From the NCBI GenBank assembly GCA_036821485.1, contig DAISJM010000012.1, positions 8,903 to 72,902 of the forward strand: DNA of 64,000 nucleotides, in the 5' to 3' direction. The DNA is from DAISJM01 sp036821485. GTDB taxonomy: Bacteria; Verrucomicrobiota; Kiritimatiellia; CAIQIC01; JAGNIJ01. Position numbers and translations under genes: made by a program. Positions 45,448 through 54,733 of the stretch are shown here, one piece after another (position 1 is the stretch's first letter; every line of letters starts with the position of its first letter). The notes under the pieces were generated by a model. It saw only the letters and a program-made list of their open reading frames with translations, was not told the DNA's origin and searched no databases.

Positions 45448-46818
45448 ATGAGGCGATCGTTTGTCAAAATGGCCGTTGCCGCGGCATGCGCGGGGCTTGT
45501 CGTTCCGCTGTTCTCCGCCCGCGCGGGGGATCCCCCTGTGCCCGCAGCAAACACGCCGGGCGCCACCATCATCAGCACCTCCCATCGGTTTCTCGTGTCC
45601 GGCATGAGTTCGGCGGAGAACGCCGCGCTGGCCACCGCCGCCGAGGATGTGGCGGACAGGATCGAAAGCGTAATGGGCCGACGCATGCCTTTTCAGCGCG
45701 GCCAGACGCTCCAGTTGTCCGTGCGATACCAGGAAGACAATCCCCGATCGCAGGTGATCAAGGCGCAGGGTTGGGTTGATCGACAGCTTGCACAAAAACT
45801 GGTCATCATCAATCCCGCCACGGCGGACCAGGAGGACATTCTGGAGGGGCTGTGCTGGCTGATGCTGAACAGCTACGTGGTCGGTCGGCAAACCTTCGAA
45901 GAACGCACGACGCGGCTCGGAACGGTGCCCGACTGGTTGTCCGTGGGTTTCGCCCAATCGATGTATCTCTCGCTGCGCGCGAGGAACAGCCACGTTGTGC
46001 TGAGGCGATGGCAGCGGGATGAATCGGTTGCGCTGACGGACATCATGGTGCTTGAGTATTTGCCTGAGGGACGCTGGGCCGAGAAGGCATTCTGCGGCGT
46101 GGCGGTCGACTGTCTTGCCGAGCAGCCGCGTGCTGGCGAGGTGTTTGGTGCGATGATGGAGCGGCGCGCGCGCGGGGGAAAGATATCGGCAGATTGGCTT
46201 GCGGAGGTGGTTACCGGACAGCCGAAAGCGCGCGATCTGGAAAAGATATGGGATCTTTGGATCGCCCAGCAATCCAACGTGAAACGCCAGTTGGGTGGGA
46301 TCACGGAGGAAGATATTGCCGCGCTGCGGGCCCAGATGACCGTCCGGCCGGAAGAATTCGGCATCGTCGCAGCCACCAATGCGCCGTCCGAGATGGACTT
46401 CGCTGAACTGGTGGAATATCGGGGCGAGCCGTGGATGGTTTCGCTGGCCGCGGTGCTCAGCTTGAAGGTGAAAGGTCTGGGTCTGGGCGCATCACCGGAA
46501 TTCCGCAGGGTCACGAATCTGTATGGGGAGTTTCTGGACGGATTGGCCCAGCACGCCGCGGCGGGATGGTTTTCCCGGCTCGTTCGCAATGTGCCTTCAC
46601 GCCGCGGATTGGAGCGCCTGTTGGCTTCGGCGGATGAGGGGCTGGAAGTTTATCGCCAGGAGTTGAAAGCCCGCGAGGAATATGTGACGGACGTGGAGCG
46701 CGAGTCGCGCGGCGGGTGGATGGCGTCGGATACGAATGAAATTGCCCGGATGGATCGCACGATTCCTCGATCGGATCTCCAGCGCTACGTGGACGAAATC
46801 GAGAAGCAGATCCCATAG
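45448..46818 (+). CDS. Exported protein of unknown function (metalloprotease-like topology not confirmed)
   Basis: A 456-residue protein with a signal peptide (FVKMAVAAACAGLVVPLFSARAG, after MRRS; ATG 45448). The mature part begins with a domain resembling the N-terminal region of some bacterial peptidase-like proteins (HRFLVSGMSSAENAALATAAEDVADRIESVMGRRMPF). A helical region with PDWLSVGFAQSMYLSLRARN follows, recalling the placement 'PxWLxxGxA' of gluzincin-like proteins, but the HExxH zinc motif is absent. I would call it unknown, possibly an inactive relative. It precedes argH by 59 bp. Confidence 0.65.
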   Translation: MRRSFVKMAVAAACAGLVVPLFSARAGDPPVPAANTPGATIISTSHRFLVSGMSSAENAALATAAEDVADRIESVMGRRMPFQRGQTLQLSVRYQEDNPRSQVIKAQGWVDRQLAQKLVIINPATADQEDILEGLCWLMLNSYVVGRQTFEERTTRLGTVPDWLSVGFAQSMYLSLRARNSHVVLRRWQRDESVALTDIMVLEYLPEGRWAEKAFCGVAVDCLAEQPRAGEVFGAMMERRARGGKISADWLAEVVTGQPKARDLEKIWDLWIAQQSNVKRQLGGITEEDIAALRAQMTVRPEEFGIVAATNAPSEMDFAELVEYRGEPWMVSLAAVLSLKVKGLGLGASPEFRRVTNLYGEFLDGLAQHAAAGWFSRLVRNVPSRRGLERLLASADEGLEVYRQELKAREEYVTDVERESRGGWMASDTNEIARMDRTIPRSDLQRYVDEIEKQIP

Positions 46819-46877
46819 CCCCGTCATGCTTGACTCTTGGCCGAAGGCCGATACGCTCATCTGCGACGGGAGGCAAC

Positions 46878-48251
46878 GTGAAAACCAGCGCATCAAAGCG
46901 GAAGACGACCGTGGGCGATATCGATGCCGAAGTACTCGATTTCACCGCGGGTCAGGACATCGAGCTCGATATGGAGCTGGTGGGCGCGGACTGTCTTGGT
47001 TCGGCGGCCCACGTGACCATGCTTTCGAAGATGCCGGTCAAGCCCCCGATCTTCACGCAGGCAGAGCGGCGGCAGGTTGTCCGGGCGCTGAACGACATTA
47101 TGACGTCCTGGCGGAAGTGCGAATTTCAAATCACGCTGGACGATCAGGACGTTCACATGGCGGTGGAGCGGGTACTCACCGACAAGCTGGGTGATCTGGG
47201 CAAGAAGGTTCATACCGGCCGGAGCCGGAATGATCAGGTGGCTGTGGATCTGCGGCTTTATGCGAAGGAGCAGATTCTCGGAGGCCTGGCGGAGACTGCC
47301 GCATTGGCCGATGCGCTGCTCGTGTTTGCGCGGAAGCACATGGCCGAGCCGATGGTGGGGCGGACCCACATGCAACCTGCGATGCCGAGTTCGGTTGGAC
47401 TCTGGGCTTCCGCGTTCGCCGAGAGCCTGCTCGACGACATGGGCATGTTGATGGCGGCTTATGACATGAACGACCGGTCGCCGCTGGGTTCGGCGGCGAG
47501 CTACGGCGTTCCGCTTCCGCTCGACCGGCAGTTCGTTTCTGACCTGCTGGGTTTCAGCGCGCCGGTCCACAACGTGCTCCATGCGAATAATGCGCGGGGC
47601 AAGGTGGAGTCGATTGTGCTGTTCGCGTTCGGCCAGGCGATGCTGACGCTCTCGCGGCTTGCGCAGGATCTCATCATCTTCTCCATGCCGGAGTTCGGTT
47701 ACTTCGAACTGCCGGCGGAGTTTTGCACGGGCAGCAGCATCATGCCGCAGAAGCGGAATCCCGACGTACTCGAGTTGATCCGGGCCAAGGCCTCGAAGGT
47801 GCTTTCCGGCGTATCGTGCGTGATGGAACTGATCCGGGCCGCGCCTTCGGGTTACAACCGGGATCTGCAGGAGGCGAAGGGGCCCTTCATCAAGGGGTTG
47901 CGGATGACGCGGTCCAGCCTTCGGATCATGACGCGGTTGATCAAGGGCGTTAAGATCAGCCGGTCGGCGTTGTTGAAAGGTTTCTCTTCCGGCGTGTTTG
48001 CGACCGATCATGCGTTGCAGCTTGTGGCGAAGGGCATCCCGTTCCGGGACGCCTATCACCAGACCAAGCAGCATCTGGATGCGCTGGAAAAGCAGAATCC
48101 GTTTGAAGCCATTGCGCGGAAGACGCATCTCGGTGCGACAGCCGGCCTGGATTTCAAGGGGATGATGGCGCGGGTGAAGGAAGTCGAGGGCTTTGTCCGG
48201 GACGAAGAAGCGGCGCTCCAGAAAGTCGCACGGAATCTGCTGCGCGGTTGA
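46878..48251 (+). CDS. argH: Argininosuccinate lyase
   Basis: Last step of arginine synthesis, splitting argininosuccinate to arginine and fumarate. The 457 residues use GTG 46878 behind GGGAGG. Fumarase-superfamily signatures are present: VHTGRSRNDQVAVDLRLY, GRTHMQPAMPSSVGLW and the flexible loop with catalytic Ser GSSIMPQKRNPDVLELI. Length is normal. It ends 10 bp from the convergent DUF2723 gene. Confidence 0.95.
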   Translation: MKTSASKRKTTVGDIDAEVLDFTAGQDIELDMELVGADCLGSAAHVTMLSKMPVKPPIFTQAERRQVVRALNDIMTSWRKCEFQITLDDQDVHMAVERVLTDKLGDLGKKVHTGRSRNDQVAVDLRLYAKEQILGGLAETAALADALLVFARKHMAEPMVGRTHMQPAMPSSVGLWASAFAESLLDDMGMLMAAYDMNDRSPLGSAASYGVPLPLDRQFVSDLLGFSAPVHNVLHANNARGKVESIVLFAFGQAMLTLSRLAQDLIIFSMPEFGYFELPAEFCTGSSIMPQKRNPDVLELIRAKASKVLSGVSCVMELIRAAPSGYNRDLQEAKGPFIKGLRMTRSSLRIMTRLIKGVKISRSALLKGFSSGVFATDHALQLVAKGIPFRDAYHQTKQHLDALEKQNPFEAIARKTHLGATAGLDFKGMMARVKEVEGFVRDEEAALQKVARNLLRG

Positions 48252-48261
48252 TGGGGCGATC

Positions 48262-50415
48262 CTACATCTTGCCGGCGGCCCGCTTCCGCACAATGTCGAG
48301 GTTGGCCGCTGCATCCCTGTTCTGAGGATTCACTTTCAGTTCGTTGAGGAGCAAGCGTTCTGCCTCGGCATACCGGCCTGCGCGCGCGTGGAGAATGGCC
48401 AGGCTCATCCGCGGGCCCTGAATGAAGGGCGCGAAGCGGATTGCGTATTCATAAGCCTGCGCGGCCTCGGCATACCGGCCCAGTTCTTCCTTGATCGCGC
48501 CGAGGCAGTACCAGATTGCCCCGTTGCTGGGTACCCACTGCAACGACTTTTCATAGGCCTCCTCCGACTCGCGCCACATCTTGCGATCGGAGAAATATGA
48601 GCCACGCCACTGGTGGACCAGGGCCCATGCCTCGCGCTCGAGACGATGCGAGTTCGGGGTGGGCTCCGGGCTGGCATCTGGATGCTCGGAGCGCCAGCGT
48701 GCATCGGCTGCGCGTGCGTCATCCACCGTTACGGGATGATCCATAACCTGGAATAGATAGCCCGCGGGAAGCAGCCATGGTGCTGTTCGCGTGTGGCCGG
48801 GTGAGTACTCGATGAACAGGGGCGTGGAGGCCGCAGCATCGCAGTCCAGCGGAGGTATGCGGAGCGGTTGCATGTCGGGCTCCATCACCGTTTCCGTGAG
48901 GTACCTGACCTTCTCGTCACGACTCCACATCTCGTTCTTCGAAGCGAGAGCCTCGATGGTGTTGAGCACGGGAACAAGTCCATAGACGACCCAGAGGCCC
49001 GGTTCCTTGGGATAGACATATGTGCGATAAGCGAGCATGTGAGAAAGATTGTCGGAGCTCACGACAATGGCTGCGGGGCGGGGAAGGGGGGCGAGGACGT
49101 CTCTCAGGAAATCGGTCGGAGCCGTCCACGAACGAAGCGACGAACGGCGCACGTTGGCCCCGGCGGTTGCGGCCATGAGCAGCAGTACGGCTGCCGCGGC
49201 GAGTGGGGCTGATCGCCATCGCTTGCGCGCGAGATCGCCCAGAACGGAGAGGCCGATTCCGGCCGAGAGAGCCAGGCCGAGGTAAAGGGGAAGGTGATAG
49301 TCTGTGACGCCGTACTGGCGGATGTAGGTGATGTCGAGGAGGTCCTGCTTCATGTGCCCCATCAGGATGCCTATGGAGTAAGGAACGATAGCGACAGCGA
49401 GGTAGCTGAGAAAAAGCAGACGGCGGCGCGTGAGAGCGACGAACCCGACGGCGGCCATGCACAAGCCGGCGACACCGATCTGTCCCAGGGGATTGTAGGA
49501 AGCGATCCATTCGGCCACGAATCCGCGGGGTGCGGCGGACAGGGGACGGAAGGTCCACTGCTTTCTGCAGAGGGCCCAGAGCAGGCGCTGTGGGGTCTCG
49601 ATGTTGCCGAAGTCGAGCAGGGGGTTCTGTCTTGAGCGCCAGATCACCCACACAAACGCAAGTAACGCGAGGCCCACGCCGACGCCGGCGGCGGCTGCGC
49701 TCTTGAAGAGCGCCGTGGGTTTGCGAGGGGTGCCCACACTGTTCCAGATGGTCCACACGACCAGCAGGCCAAGGACGGCCTGCGTCAGGTGGTTGTCGAT
49801 GGCGAGCCCCCAAAGCAGGCCCAGCCCGAAGGGTGGTGCCAGGTTCCATCTGCTATTGGCAGCGGGTACCTCAGCCCGGGCGGTCATGTGCGTACTCAGC
49901 AGTAACATCCCGGCTATGAGAGCCGTCATCAGGGTGTACTGTTCGGTGGTTGTCGATTGTTCCAGAAATGCGGGAGAATGCATCAGCACCAGGAAGCTGG
50001 CGAGGCCCGCGACATGCGGCGCCCATTTCGGCGCGTCTGCGGAAAGAACACTGTGCGACCAGCGCTGGGTAATTTGACAAAGCAGTCCGGCCGTCAATGC
50101 GGCGCAGAATCCGGTGAAAACATTGGTGCCTCGCGCGGGGTCCGCAAAGTGCAGGAGCCGGATGAAGAGATGGGCAAAGATGACCCAGCTGGGGGCTCCG
50201 GGCGGGTGGGGCATGCCTGCGGACGCCGCAGCCATGGCAAACTGCCCGCTATCATGAAAGGTGACCGAGGGCGCGGCACTGAGCCAGAAGACCGCCATTG
50301 CCACAGCGAACACCGCGAAAGAAAGAAGCCACATTCTGGTTGTTTGCTGTAGCCATGGATGGCCATTCAGCGCTGATACGGCTCGATGAGGGCGTGAGTC
50401 GAGGTCGCGTTGCAT
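48262..50415 (-). CDS. DUF2723-type polytopic membrane protein with C-terminal TPR
   Basis: A 717-residue protein. About ten membrane helices follow a DUF2723 beginning (SVTFHDSGQFAMAAASAGMPHPPGAPSW), which marks a family related to GT-C glycosyltransferases such as protein O-mannosyltransferases. The extracytoplasmic C-terminal part contains TPR units (EEAYEKSLQWVPSNGAIWYCLGAIKEELGRYAEAAQAYEYAIRF). The ATG at 50415 lacks a clear ribosome site; the longer frame upstream overlaps the divergent ABC gene and is unlikely. A lipid-linked sugar transferase role is inferred. Confidence 0.85.
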   Translation of the reverse strand: MQRDLDSRPHRAVSALNGHPWLQQTTRMWLLSFAVFAVAMAVFWLSAAPSVTFHDSGQFAMAAASAGMPHPPGAPSWVIFAHLFIRLLHFADPARGTNVFTGFCAALTAGLLCQITQRWSHSVLSADAPKWAPHVAGLASFLVLMHSPAFLEQSTTTEQYTLMTALIAGMLLLSTHMTARAEVPAANSRWNLAPPFGLGLLWGLAIDNHLTQAVLGLLVVWTIWNSVGTPRKPTALFKSAAAAGVGVGLALLAFVWVIWRSRQNPLLDFGNIETPQRLLWALCRKQWTFRPLSAAPRGFVAEWIASYNPLGQIGVAGLCMAAVGFVALTRRRLLFLSYLAVAIVPYSIGILMGHMKQDLLDITYIRQYGVTDYHLPLYLGLALSAGIGLSVLGDLARKRWRSAPLAAAAVLLLMAATAGANVRRSSLRSWTAPTDFLRDVLAPLPRPAAIVVSSDNLSHMLAYRTYVYPKEPGLWVVYGLVPVLNTIEALASKNEMWSRDEKVRYLTETVMEPDMQPLRIPPLDCDAAASTPLFIEYSPGHTRTAPWLLPAGYLFQVMDHPVTVDDARAADARWRSEHPDASPEPTPNSHRLEREAWALVHQWRGSYFSDRKMWRESEEAYEKSLQWVPSNGAIWYCLGAIKEELGRYAEAAQAYEYAIRFAPFIQGPRMSLAILHARAGRYAEAERLLLNELKVNPQNRDAAANLDIVRKRAAGKM

Positions 50416-50497
50416 GGCGAACAAGTTAGCGGATTTTACATTATCATGCACGATGAAATGGGTTATTATAGCGGCGCATGTAGAGAGGGGAATCGCG

Positions 50498-51238
50498 ATG
50501 AGTGCAGCTCTTGAGTTGGTGAATTTGGAGGTCCAGTTCCCCGCGCGCGGCGAGGTCGTCCGAGCGCTCCAAGGGGTCAGCCTGCAGGTCAACCCGGGGA
50601 CGGTGTTCGGGTTCCTGGGACCTAATGGCGCGGGCAAAACAACAACGATGCACGTTTTGCTCGGCTTTGTGGAGCCGACTTCGGGGTCAGCGCGAATCTT
50701 CGGGGAAGATGTCAGTAAGTCCCTTGCGCGTCAGCGCATTGGGTACCTGCCGGAGCATCCAGAGACCTATCGTTTTCTGACCTCGCGAGAATTGTTGCGC
50801 ATGGCGGGCAGGCTCTTCGGCATGGGAGGGGAGTCCCTGCGCCGGCGCATTGATGAGCTGTTGCATATGGTCAATCTCGAGGCGGCGGCAGACCGCCGCA
50901 TTGGCACCTACTCGCGCGGCATGATGCAGCGTGTGGGTCTGGCGCAGGCGCTGATCAACGATCCTGATCTCGTGATCCTGGATGAGCCGACGGGCGGACT
51001 CGATCCGTTGGGCCGGATGGAAGTCCGTTCCATCATCGCCGATCTTCGGACAAGGGGTAAGACCGTGTTCTTCTCCTCGCATGAGCTTTCCGAGGTGGAA
51101 CTGGTGTGCGATCACATCGCCATTCTGGCGGCTGGCAGGGTTGTGGCTCAGGGCGCGGCGCAGGAACTTGTGGGTCCGAACGAGAGGTTGGAGCAGTTCT
51201 TCCTGCGCGTGGTGCAATCGGTGGAGGCACGGACATGA
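50498..51238 (+). CDS. ABC transporter ATP-binding protein
   Basis: A 246-residue ATPase: Walker A FLGPNGAGKTTTMHVLLGF, signature-region YSRGMMQRVGLAQALI (SRGMMQR in place of LSGGQ, as in DrrA/CcmA-type export ATPases), Walker B LVILDEPTGGLDPLG and the H-loop FFSSHELSE. ATG 50498 follows GAGGGG. It overlaps the permease gene by 4 bp. The subgroup usually exports drugs, lipids or polysaccharide. Confidence 0.94.
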   Translation: MSAALELVNLEVQFPARGEVVRALQGVSLQVNPGTVFGFLGPNGAGKTTTMHVLLGFVEPTSGSARIFGEDVSKSLARQRIGYLPEHPETYRFLTSRELLRMAGRLFGMGGESLRRRIDELLHMVNLEAAADRRIGTYSRGMMQRVGLAQALINDPDLVILDEPTGGLDPLGRMEVRSIIADLRTRGKTVFFSSHELSEVELVCDHIAILAAGRVVAQGAAQELVGPNERLEQFFLRVVQSVEART

Positions 51239-52026
51239 ATCGCACAACGACCATCAGCAGCGTGGTCTGGATCGAGATGATCCGCCGCAAGGATGTCTAT
51301 GTCCTGCTGATTCTCCTGCTCGCGTTGCTGTTCATCCTGATGTCGCTGAACGTGTTCGGTCTTGGAGCCGTCGTGGGTTACGTGGCGGACATCGGGCTCG
51401 TGTTTGCGTGGCTGTTTTCGGTGATCCTGTGTGTCAGTCTCACGGCGCGCCAACTGCCGCAGGAAGAAGCGAAGGGCACGATCTATCCGTTGCTGGCAAA
51501 ACCGATCACGAGGGCAGAACTGGTGTTGGGCAAGTGGCTGGGCGCGTGGAGCGCTTCGGCGGCCTGCACACTGCTCTTCTATGCCGTGATCCTGGTGGTG
51601 TTGCGTCTGAGGGGTGGGTCGTTGAATGTTGCATGCCTGGCCCAGGCTGTGCTGCTTCATCTTGTTGCGCTGGCCATTGTGGGCGGGTGCGCCTTGCTGT
51701 GCTCCACGCGGATGACCTATGGCGCGGCGGCCTCGGTGGGCTACGTTGTACTTGCGGCGTGCTTCGCGGTTGTGCCCCGTGTGCCGGAGCTGTTGATGTA
51801 TGAGCGCGGCGCCTCGAGTACAGCGATGTTGGGTCTTTACTACGCATTGCCGCACCTTGAACTGTTTGATCTTCGGCAGAGATTGGTGCATGACTGGGGG
51901 CCGGCGCCTTGGGGCGTGGTGGGCGGAGTCGTGTTGTATGGCCTGCTGTGGGCGGTAATTTTCATCACGCTTTCGTGGATGGCCTATCGCAACAAGCGGT
52001 TCAAGAGAGGTGCGATGTCCGCGTGA
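51235..52026 (+). CDS. ABC-2 type permease
   Basis: A 263-residue membrane protein with six predicted helices (VLLILLLALLFILMSLNVF, LVFAWLFSVILCVSLTARQ, and others). It has a typical ABC-2 loop, PQEEAKGTIYPLLAKPITRAELVLGKWLGAW, and starts inside the ATPase stop (ATGA). With the ATPase it would form a half-size exporter dimer. Its stop overlaps the GTG of the next gene, so the three are tightly coupled. Confidence 0.92.
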   Translation: MNRTTTISSVVWIEMIRRKDVYVLLILLLALLFILMSLNVFGLGAVVGYVADIGLVFAWLFSVILCVSLTARQLPQEEAKGTIYPLLAKPITRAELVLGKWLGAWSASAACTLLFYAVILVVLRLRGGSLNVACLAQAVLLHLVALAIVGGCALLCSTRMTYGAAASVGYVVLAACFAVVPRVPELLMYERGASSTAMLGLYYALPHLELFDLRQRLVHDWGPAPWGVVGGVVLYGLLWAVIFITLSWMAYRNKRFKRGAMSA

Positions 52027-52892
52027 CTGCTTCCTCACGAGTACGGCGGGTGATTCCACTGGCTGTTGTGCTGGTGTTGTGGGGGGTGGTGTTCACCTTG
52101 GCGTGCCGGCTGACGCAGACTTCGCCGAGTGAGCGGGCCGGCGAGTTGTCCGTGGCGGGCCAGGTGTTTGGTGCGAGTCGCATGGCCTTCAGTAGCTCGT
52201 TCTTTACCGAGGCCGACAACTACTTTCACATGGGGGTTGGTCACGTGCTGCCGAAAGCCATTACCAACGATTTCATTCAATCATGGCGTGCAGCCATCCA
52301 GCCGTCCGGCCATGTGCATGCCGAGGGGTTGGCTGTTCGGGAGATCATGCCTTGGCTGGAGTTCGCCGTTCGCACCAATCCACACAACGTGGATGCCTAT
52401 CTGACGGCCGCCTATTGGCTGGGCGTGGCGGGGCGATCGGACTTGGCGGAGCGTGTGCTGATGCAGGGGCAGCAGGACAATCCCGGCGACTACCGGATGC
52501 TTGGAGAGCGGGCCAAGATGTTGTTTGACCGTCACGACGACCTCAAGGCCGCCGCGTTATTGGATGAGGCGCTCCGCCTGTGGCCGAGCACGCTGGATCC
52601 GAAAGACGAGCAGGCCCTGCTTGATTTGTCGTCCATGTTGAGTTACCGCGCCTTCCTGCATGAGCTGAAGGGTGAGCGGCAGGCTGCACTGGCTTTGTTC
52701 AAGAAGGCCCTGGCTGCATCCCCGAACAATGCCGGACTCGACAAGCGGGTGCGTGCGATCGAGGCTGGCGAGGATATGACGGAGAAGGATCGTGCCGTCT
52801 GGAATACGGTCTTCGGGCGCAAGATGAAGGATTCGCGCGAGGGTGAAGCGGGTCGCATTCCTCGAGATGATGATGACGACGAGATGAACTGA
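52023..52892 (+). CDS. Membrane-anchored TPR-like protein in the ABC transporter operon
   Basis: A 289-residue protein, GTG start at 52023 overlapping the permease stop. One N-terminal helix (VIPLAVVLVLWGVVFTLACRL) anchors a periplasmic domain with TPR-like repeats (NPHNVDAYLTAAYWLGVAGRSDLAERVLMQGQQDNPGDYRMLGERAKMLF is the helical core). The C-terminal tail is acidic (RDDDDDEMN). It is probably a periplasmic partner of the exporter. No named family is recognised. The following ExeA-like gene begins 29 bp later. Confidence 0.75.
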   Translation: MTASSRVRRVIPLAVVLVLWGVVFTLACRLTQTSPSERAGELSVAGQVFGASRMAFSSSFFTEADNYFHMGVGHVLPKAITNDFIQSWRAAIQPSGHVHAEGLAVREIMPWLEFAVRTNPHNVDAYLTAAYWLGVAGRSDLAERVLMQGQQDNPGDYRMLGERAKMLFDRHDDLKAAALLDEALRLWPSTLDPKDEQALLDLSSMLSYRAFLHELKGERQAALALFKKALAASPNNAGLDKRVRAIEAGEDMTEKDRAVWNTVFGRKMKDSREGEAGRIPRDDDDDEMN

Positions 52893-52921
52893 AGCGTGAA
52901 GTGGCGGAGCGGAACCGGGTT

Positions 52922-53731
52922 ATGTATCTTGAGTTCTATGGTTTGAAGGAGATGCCGTTCAATATCACGCCTGATCCGCGTTTCCTTTTCTTTTCGCAGC
53001 AGCATCGCGAAGCGTTTGATCATCTCATCTACGGCATTGAGCATCGCAAGGGCTTCATCGAGTTAACAGGCGAAGTGGGATCCGGCAAGACGACCTTGTG
53101 CCGCGCGATTCTCTCCAAGCTCTCCAGTCGCGTGAAGACGGCGCTTGTGTTGAATCCGTCTCTCTCGCAGACGCAATTACTTCGCGCGATCCTCAATGAC
53201 TTCGGCATCGAGGTGAAGGGGCGGGATCGACTGAGCTACATTGAGCAACTCAACGCCTATCTGCTGACGCAGATGAAGGAAGGCAACAACGTGGCGGTTG
53301 TGATTGATGAAGCACAGGACTTGCACCCGACGGTGATGGAACAGGTGCGGCTGCTTTCCAACTTGGAAACGGATCAGCACAAGCTGATGCAGATTGTACT
53401 CGCAGGACAGCCTGAACTCAGCGCGCGGCTGGCGCGGCCCGAGTTGAGGCAGTTGCGCCAGCGGATCATGGTCCGGTGTTGCCTGCGGCCGTTGACGGAA
53501 GATGAGACGGGCCAGTACATTGAACACCGGTTGCAGGTGGCGGGCGCGAACGGCAGTGTGCGTTTTCTGCCCGGGGCCGTGCGCCAGGTGTATAACTACG
53601 GCAAGGGTATCCCCCGGATGATCAACGGTTTGTGTGACCGAGTGATGTTGGCTGGTTATGTGGCAAAGAACAAGATGATCGGCGAGGCGGAGGTCGAGAG
53701 GGCGGTGGCCGACATGGAGGCAGTTCGATGA
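52922..53731 (+). CDS. ExeA/GspA-like AAA ATPase
   Basis: A 269-residue ATPase of the ExeA/GspA type: MYLEFYGLKEMPFNITPDPRFLF (family N-terminus), Walker A ELTGEVGSGKTTLCRAIL, Walker B VAVVIDEAQDL and LSNLETDQHKLMQIVLAGQPEL. ExeA proteins help insert or assemble secretin multimers in type II secretion. The start at 52922 has a weak ribosome site; GTG 52901 is an alternative. It overlaps the GspB-like gene by 4 bp, recalling the ExeA-ExeB pair. Confidence 0.92.
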   Translation: MYLEFYGLKEMPFNITPDPRFLFFSQQHREAFDHLIYGIEHRKGFIELTGEVGSGKTTLCRAILSKLSSRVKTALVLNPSLSQTQLLRAILNDFGIEVKGRDRLSYIEQLNAYLLTQMKEGNNVAVVIDEAQDLHPTVMEQVRLLSNLETDQHKLMQIVLAGQPELSARLARPELRQLRQRIMVRCCLRPLTEDETGQYIEHRLQVAGANGSVRFLPGAVRQVYNYGKGIPRMINGLCDRVMLAGYVAKNKMIGEAEVERAVADMEAVR

Positions 53732-54723
53732 GTCTCATCCAGGAAGCCCTCAGGCGGAAGGACGACGACGACGGTGGCGACAAGAACCAGAAGGCTGCCG
53801 CCCCGGTAACGCCTGCTGTTCCGCCTGCCGCTCCAAAACTGTCTGTCAAGGCGCCCGCCAAACGTTCGGTGGCCAAGTCGCCTGCCAAGATGCCCGCCAA
53901 GGTGATGCCGTCCGTGGCAGAAGGGGATGTCCCGCCTGCGACAGCAGAACAGGCGCCCGAAGTCGCGGAGTCTCCATCCGGCGACAAGAAACCTGCCTCG
54001 CGCATGGGTCTGGTTATCGGCGTTTCTGTGGGGGCGGCCGTTGTGGTCATTGGCGCGTTCGCTGCGTTCATGCTGTTGCTTGATAAGGAGCCCGAGAACG
54101 AACTGGTGGTTCCTTCGCGGTCCGGCACGACGGCTTCCCGGCCTCAACGCACCACGCCATCAACCGACGCCGCGACTGCGGCGCCCGCGCAGCCGGCGAA
54201 AACAGAAAGCGCACCTGCCGCTGTTCCGGAGGTTCCCGTGGAGCCGCCGAAGCCAAGGCTTGAGGCTGTTCCGCAGCCGGCGCAAGTTGTTGCCCCATCC
54301 GTGACGGTGGAAGTCGCGGTCTCTCCTCAGCCCAAGGTGGAACCCCCGGCACCCGCGGTGCAACCGGCGAGCCCTCCGCCGCCCGCCGCACCTGCGGAGA
54401 AGAAGCCCGCACCCGCCCCGGTCCAGAAGGCGGCGGCAACTCCGGCGCCTGCGGTCAAGACACCTGCGGCGGCTGTCGCACCCGCGGCGGACACGGAACC
54501 CGTTGAGGAGCCTGCTCCGCCTCCCGAGATCAAATGGCCGCATCTGAAAGTGGTCGGAACGATGGCAGGCCGGGGGGGTGGATCAGCCATCATCAACGGC
54601 ACGATTGTATCCGTCGATGAACGGATGGAAGGCGTGAGGCTTCTTGAAGTGAGTCAGACTGCGTGTGTGTTCGAATACCAAGGCGAGACGCAGATGGTAC
54701 GTGTTGGCCAGACGACGTGGTGA
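53728..54723 (+). CDS. GspB/ExeB-like protein
   Basis: A 331-residue protein. It starts MSLIQEALRRKDDDD, the signature start of GspB/ExeB-like proteins. One membrane helix (LVIGVSVGAAVVVIGAFAAFMLLL) is followed by a very long Pro/Ala/Lys/Glu-rich linker. A small C-terminal domain closes it (SAIINGTIVSVDERMEGVRLLEVSQTACVFEYQGE) and matches the GspB periplasmic domain. With the ExeA-like ATPase it should act in secretin assembly. Its convergent neighbour is the stand-alone MshEN protein, 10 bp away. Confidence 0.9.
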   Translation: MSLIQEALRRKDDDDGGDKNQKAAAPVTPAVPPAAPKLSVKAPAKRSVAKSPAKMPAKVMPSVAEGDVPPATAEQAPEVAESPSGDKKPASRMGLVIGVSVGAAVVVIGAFAAFMLLLDKEPENELVVPSRSGTTASRPQRTTPSTDAATAAPAQPAKTESAPAAVPEVPVEPPKPRLEAVPQPAQVVAPSVTVEVAVSPQPKVEPPAPAVQPASPPPPAAPAEKKPAPAPVQKAAATPAPAVKTPAAAVAPAADTEPVEEPAPPPEIKWPHLKVVGTMAGRGGGSAIINGTIVSVDERMEGVRLLEVSQTACVFEYQGETQMVRVGQTTW

Positions 54724-54733
54724 CGCTGCCCAG

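Noticed and set aside
45448..46818. Call of the exported protein as a zinc metalloprotease
   Set aside because: The PDWLSVGFAQ segment is reminiscent of gluzincins, but there is no HExxH motif, so a protease claim is not supported.
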